Of a stretch of DNA of 64,000 nucleotides, positions 60,877-64,000 are shown piece after piece (position 1 is the stretch's first letter; the number at the start of each line of letters is the position of its first letter). This stretch comes from Chitinophaga filiformis (GTDB taxonomy: Bacteria; Bacteroidota; Bacteroidia; Chitinophagales; Chitinophagaceae). The DNA is taken from the NCBI RefSeq assembly GCF_900102545.1, contig NZ_FNBN01000001.1:239198-303197 (forward strand), in the 5' to 3' direction. A program made the translations under genes and the position numbers. The notes under the pieces were generated by a model. The model was not told where the DNA came from. It saw only the letters and a program-made list of their open reading frames with translations, and ran no database searches.

Positions 60877-61066
60877 AGGAAAGTAATATTAAAGGTCGAG
60901 CTATAGTAACCAGCAAAGCGACCAATAACAATGCCATCCGCTTATTAATAATGAAAACAAGCAATATATGAATTTAAAAAAATGGAAAGTGTACGATTTC
61001 GATACAGTAACTGTTCATTTATAAGGTAGTTCCAATGTCATTCCATAGGAAAGTAATTGCAATTGC

Positions 61067-62041
61067 TTATCGGACAACCATTCCGGTTATTTTCCCTATT
61101 ATATCACCGAGACTTATGGGTTTTTCATTCTTCCAATATGTGGCTATGCCATCAAGATAGCCCGCCACATAAACATCATTTCCCGCCACAGTAATAGCAT
61201 TTACCCCGGCACCTGCAGCCTCGTTTCCATTGGTCAACCGGAAGGCTGCGCCATTCTTCCAATAAACAACGATGTTCGCGCCTGCCTGATTTCTGTCGAT
61301 CCCAGCCACATATATATCATTGCCGGATACAGCAATAGCATTTGCCTTACAACCACCAGAAAGGATGAAAGGCGCGCCGTTTTTCCAGTACATGGCAACT
61401 TCTCTCCCATCTGAATCGGTTTCAAATCCTGCCACATAAATGTCATTCCCGGATATTGCAATAGCATTGGCTTCTGCACTCTTTTTACCATCGGTGAGCG
61501 CTTCTGCTTTCCCGTTCTTCCAGCAGGTAGCCACGTATTCCCCCTGATCATTGACCTGGGAACCGGCTATATAAACATCGGCTCCACTGACGGCGATGGC
61601 ATATAATTTAGCGTGTTCACCAAACGAGGTGGCCGTTCCATTTTTCCAATACATAGCCTGCCCTCCCTCGTTTCCAATCACATGTACATTAGCGCCGGAT
61701 ACGCAAATGCCCTCAGCTTTTGCATATGTTTTCCCATCAGTGAGTGTAACCGCTTTTTTATTTTTCCAATAGGTCGCCACAGTCTCTCCGGCTGTGTTAT
61801 ACTGATAACCGGCGATATATTCGTCATTATCTGATACAGCAATGGCTAACGCTCCTGCATCTGTTTTACCATCCGTCAACTGGATTATTTCCCCATTTTT
61901 CCAATAGTTGAGGCCAGTTCTTTTACCGGAAAAGTCATCAAATATGAATAATAGCGAAGGAGATGACTGCGCCTGAAGAATAGAGGTAGTAGCCAATAAT
62001 AATAACAGTGAGCCTGCTAATCGTCTAAGTTTTCCGATCAT
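61067..62041 (-). CDS. Exported YWKNG-repeat protein, paralogue of the 44-kb gene
   Basis: A 324-residue protein with a signal peptide (about 1-24, LLLLLATTSILQAQS) and no lipobox. Seven repeats of about 40 residues follow, each with AIAVSGNDIYVAG and MYWKNG: examples at about 88, 130, 172 and 215. It is the more regular of the two paralogues and suggests a seven-bladed propeller. The repeats differ little, so they may have arisen by recent duplication. Role unknown. Confidence 0.72.
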   Translation of the reverse strand: MIGKLRRLAGSLLLLLATTSILQAQSSPSLLFIFDDFSGKRTGLNYWKNGEIIQLTDGKTDAGALAIAVSDNDEYIAGYQYNTAGETVATYWKNKKAVTLTDGKTYAKAEGICVSGANVHVIGNEGGQAMYWKNGTATSFGEHAKLYAIAVSGADVYIAGSQVNDQGEYVATCWKNGKAEALTDGKKSAEANAIAISGNDIYVAGFETDSDGREVAMYWKNGAPFILSGGCKANAIAVSGNDIYVAGIDRNQAGANIVVYWKNGAAFRLTNGNEAAGAGVNAITVAGNDVYVAGYLDGIATYWKNEKPISLGDIIGKITGMVVR

Positions 62042-62162
62042 TTTTTACTGCTTTTATGCCTTTAAAGATGATCCTCAAAAATATGTTGCTGCGAGGCTTT
62101 TGGGCACCTTCCTGTGACTACAGATTGACTACACGTTCCCTCAATGGCTGACTACAGAATGT

Positions 62163-63992
62163 CTACATGTTCGTCGGGCTGTTGTCGCTTACCGCTACGT
62201 TGATGTGTTGGCTGGCTATCATCAATATAGCATCATCCAGTTCTTTCTTCATATTGGCTATGTACTGGTTACTTTCTTTTTTGAAAAGAGATACTATATT
62301 TTTATAATAGTCTATCCCTTCCAACAGATTGCTTTTAAAGGTTTGAAAATATTTTGCCTGTTTGGCGCTCAGGTCGGCGGCCTTCTCCATCTGCTTTTTC
62401 CAGTACGTAATATATAAGTGTAATTCGTTAATAAAAATGTTCGGCCGGTATAATGTATTAAGCAGGTGTAATCTGCCATAAATATGACCTACCATTTCTG
62501 ACAAGGTATACACCCCTGAAAAATAGGCAAGGTTAGGACCGGGACATATGGTTACGGCTGCGCCAGGGCGCCATGGCTTAATGTTGTCTTTTAGCAGGGC
62601 TGCTGTACCCAGACCTTCACAGAGGCAATCTTTTACAGTTATATCTTCTAAGGCCTTATTATGCTCTTCCGGTGGTAGCTGTTTTTCCTGCAGCTGTTTT
62701 ATCTTCAAATGCTGGTATTGGCGTGATGCCGTGCAAATGGGCGTGTCAGTAAACTCGGTATTGGAAACAAGATATTTTTTAATACACGGACTACCAGGCC
62801 TTCCATTTTCGATCCTTTTCAGGCGCTGTGCTTCTCCACTGCTTTTCCTAAAGTTGTTAAAAGGTATGCCTAAAGGAGACGCATCACTCATATAGTAATC
62901 ATCAGGTTGAGCGGTAGCCAATTGCTGCAGGGTATTTTCGTCTACGTTGGTAGCTTCGGGTACCAGTAAAAATGGACTCCCCCATCCGGTGCCGTCTATG
63001 GCATAGTGCTCCAGTAAAAACTCATTTTCATTGGCAGTACCTATACCGCCCTGTACGGTAATTTTCAACGGTGGCTGCGTAGAAAATGCTGTTTGCGCTT
63101 TTGCTGCCAGAGCGGCACAGCAAAGGGTAAAAAGCTCTGTGGCCAATGCCTCCTTCCTCTCCTTAAATTCTTCCAGTATAGGACCGAGTAATATACCTTC
63201 TGTAGCAAATGCATGTCCGCCGCAGTTAAGGCCTGATTCAATTCTAAACTCTGATACCCATATTCCTCTTTTAGCCAGTATCTTACCTTGTACCAGCGCA
63301 GAACGGTAGTCGCTTACCTTCAGAATCAGTTTTTTTTGTAACTGCCCGTTTTCATCGGGCAAAAAATCGGGAAACTGATCAATATAGTTATATAAGCGTG
63401 GATTGTAGCCGGCAGAAATAATAACGGATGATTGCAGGTTACTATTGGCAAAACCGCGCAAAGCTGCCAACGCATCTGAATATTCTGAAGGTAATGGATG
63501 ACCATCAGCATCCGTATTTAGTTTATCTACCTTGGCCATAATATTTACATCTATCGCCCCGGCTACAATAGCCTGACGTAGTTGTTGCTGCAACTGCTGC
63601 TTTTCCGCGCCTGATGGTAAGCGTGTCATTTGCAGGTATTGCTGTTTTAACCGGCTATTGTCAGGTAACAGTTCAAAGTATTTTACCAGATCATTACCAG
63701 GTTCAAATGGTAATGAGCGCAACTGATTCAACTGCTTTTGCACTATTTCGTTCACCAGGTTGAGGTAATGGGTAATGCGGGCGGCTCTGAAGTCGGGATC
63801 CGTTTCTGTAATGGGCTGGTAGGTCAGGCCTTCCTGCCTGCAATAGTATTCCCGCATTTTTTCAATGAGCTGATCTTCTACAATAGATATTACCGATGCA
63901 ATACCGAAACGGGCTACTTTTACCGGTGTATCGATACTGTAACCTAAACCTAATACCGGAATATGAAAACTATGAACTTCAGGAACGTGCAT
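62163..63992 (-). CDS. Large protein of unknown function, TIM-barrel/FMN-like pattern
   Basis: A 609-residue cytoplasmic protein. It opens with FHIPVLGLGYSIDTPVKVAR and GIASVISIVEDQLIEKM, which reads like the start of nitronate monooxygenase or glutamate synthase barrels. GLNCGGHAFATEGILLGP (about 265) and TVQGGIGTANENEFLLEHY (about 325) fit the phosphate-binding glycines of an FMN barrel. A Cys pair (CLCEG) lies near residue 475, followed by a helical C-terminus. Start 63992 may not be the first Met of the gene, as the window ends 8 bp later. No family name can be given safely. Confidence 0.55.
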   Translation of the reverse strand: MHVPEVHSFHIPVLGLGYSIDTPVKVARFGIASVISIVEDQLIEKMREYYCRQEGLTYQPITETDPDFRAARITHYLNLVNEIVQKQLNQLRSLPFEPGNDLVKYFELLPDNSRLKQQYLQMTRLPSGAEKQQLQQQLRQAIVAGAIDVNIMAKVDKLNTDADGHPLPSEYSDALAALRGFANSNLQSSVIISAGYNPRLYNYIDQFPDFLPDENGQLQKKLILKVSDYRSALVQGKILAKRGIWVSEFRIESGLNCGGHAFATEGILLGPILEEFKERKEALATELFTLCCAALAAKAQTAFSTQPPLKITVQGGIGTANENEFLLEHYAIDGTGWGSPFLLVPEATNVDENTLQQLATAQPDDYYMSDASPLGIPFNNFRKSSGEAQRLKRIENGRPGSPCIKKYLVSNTEFTDTPICTASRQYQHLKIKQLQEKQLPPEEHNKALEDITVKDCLCEGLGTAALLKDNIKPWRPGAAVTICPGPNLAYFSGVYTLSEMVGHIYGRLHLLNTLYRPNIFINELHLYITYWKKQMEKAADLSAKQAKYFQTFKSNLLEGIDYYKNIVSLFKKESNQYIANMKKELDDAILMIASQHINVAVSDNSPTNM

Positions 63993-64000
63993 AAATATTT

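Overview
The window is chromosomal DNA from a member of the Bacteroidota, most likely a Chitinophaga-like bacterium (phylum near certain, genus an inference). The grounds are a PorT-type type IX secretion gene, a protein with a type A C-terminal sorting domain, a SusC/CirA-style TonB receptor with a carboxypeptidase-regulatory N-domain, LytS/LytTR signalling, a RteC-era style accessory island beside a tRNA, Bacteroidota -7 boxes of the form TAnnTTTG, and a general lack of Shine-Dalgarno sequences. Base composition is mid-40s % G+C, visibly lower between about 33.5 and 38.9 kb. I saw no rRNA, CRISPR array, intact insertion sequence, integrase or origin.

Layout. 0-24 kb is mostly housekeeping: a hybrid histidine kinase that has lost its phospho-acceptor His, an M48 protease, dnaX, the pyruvate dehydrogenase E2 gene, a GbsR/MarR regulator with its paired SDR gene and two matching operators, a YkuK-like protein, engB, ubiE-porT, pyrC, a short MutS-type ATPase, a ComM/YifB ATPase, an EF-G paralogue with an altered GTPase centre, an ABC exporter and a DUF983 protein. 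This stretch is marked by duplicated gene tails (11.6, 16.8 and 18.5-19.3 kb) and by a dispersed element made of short tandem repeats plus a GACTCC/GGAGTC hairpin. 24-33 kb holds a TonB receptor with a small His-rich partner, a 500-bp purine-only tandem repeat, a DUF1501/DUF1800 pair and a thiolase.

A tRNA-Lys(CTT) at 33.41 kb is followed by a low-G+C accessory block: a stand-alone GHKL ATPase fused to a PD-(D/E)XK-like nuclease domain (best defence candidate), a frameshifted remnant, a three-gene operon of unknown function and an XRE regulator with an inverted-repeat operator. 38.9-43.4 kb is a LytS/LytTR two-component system followed by a Spy-like protein, a lipoprotein hydrolase and a class C beta-lactamase-fold hydrolase.

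44-64 kb is rich in exported or membrane proteins and in scars: two paralogous repeat proteins with YWKNG motifs, an M1-peptidase/SDR mosaic pseudogene, an SDR, a Crp-family regulator, an NTF2-like protein, a HEAT+LRR protein, a membrane-anchored PGRP-type amidase fused to an acyl-carrier-like domain that lacks the phosphopantetheine Ser, a WG-repeat protein, a SulP transporter, an FtsX/MacB-type permease and a 609-residue TIM-barrel-like protein of unknown role. The amidase-ACP fusion and the GHKL-nuclease protein are the two best candidates for undescribed systems.
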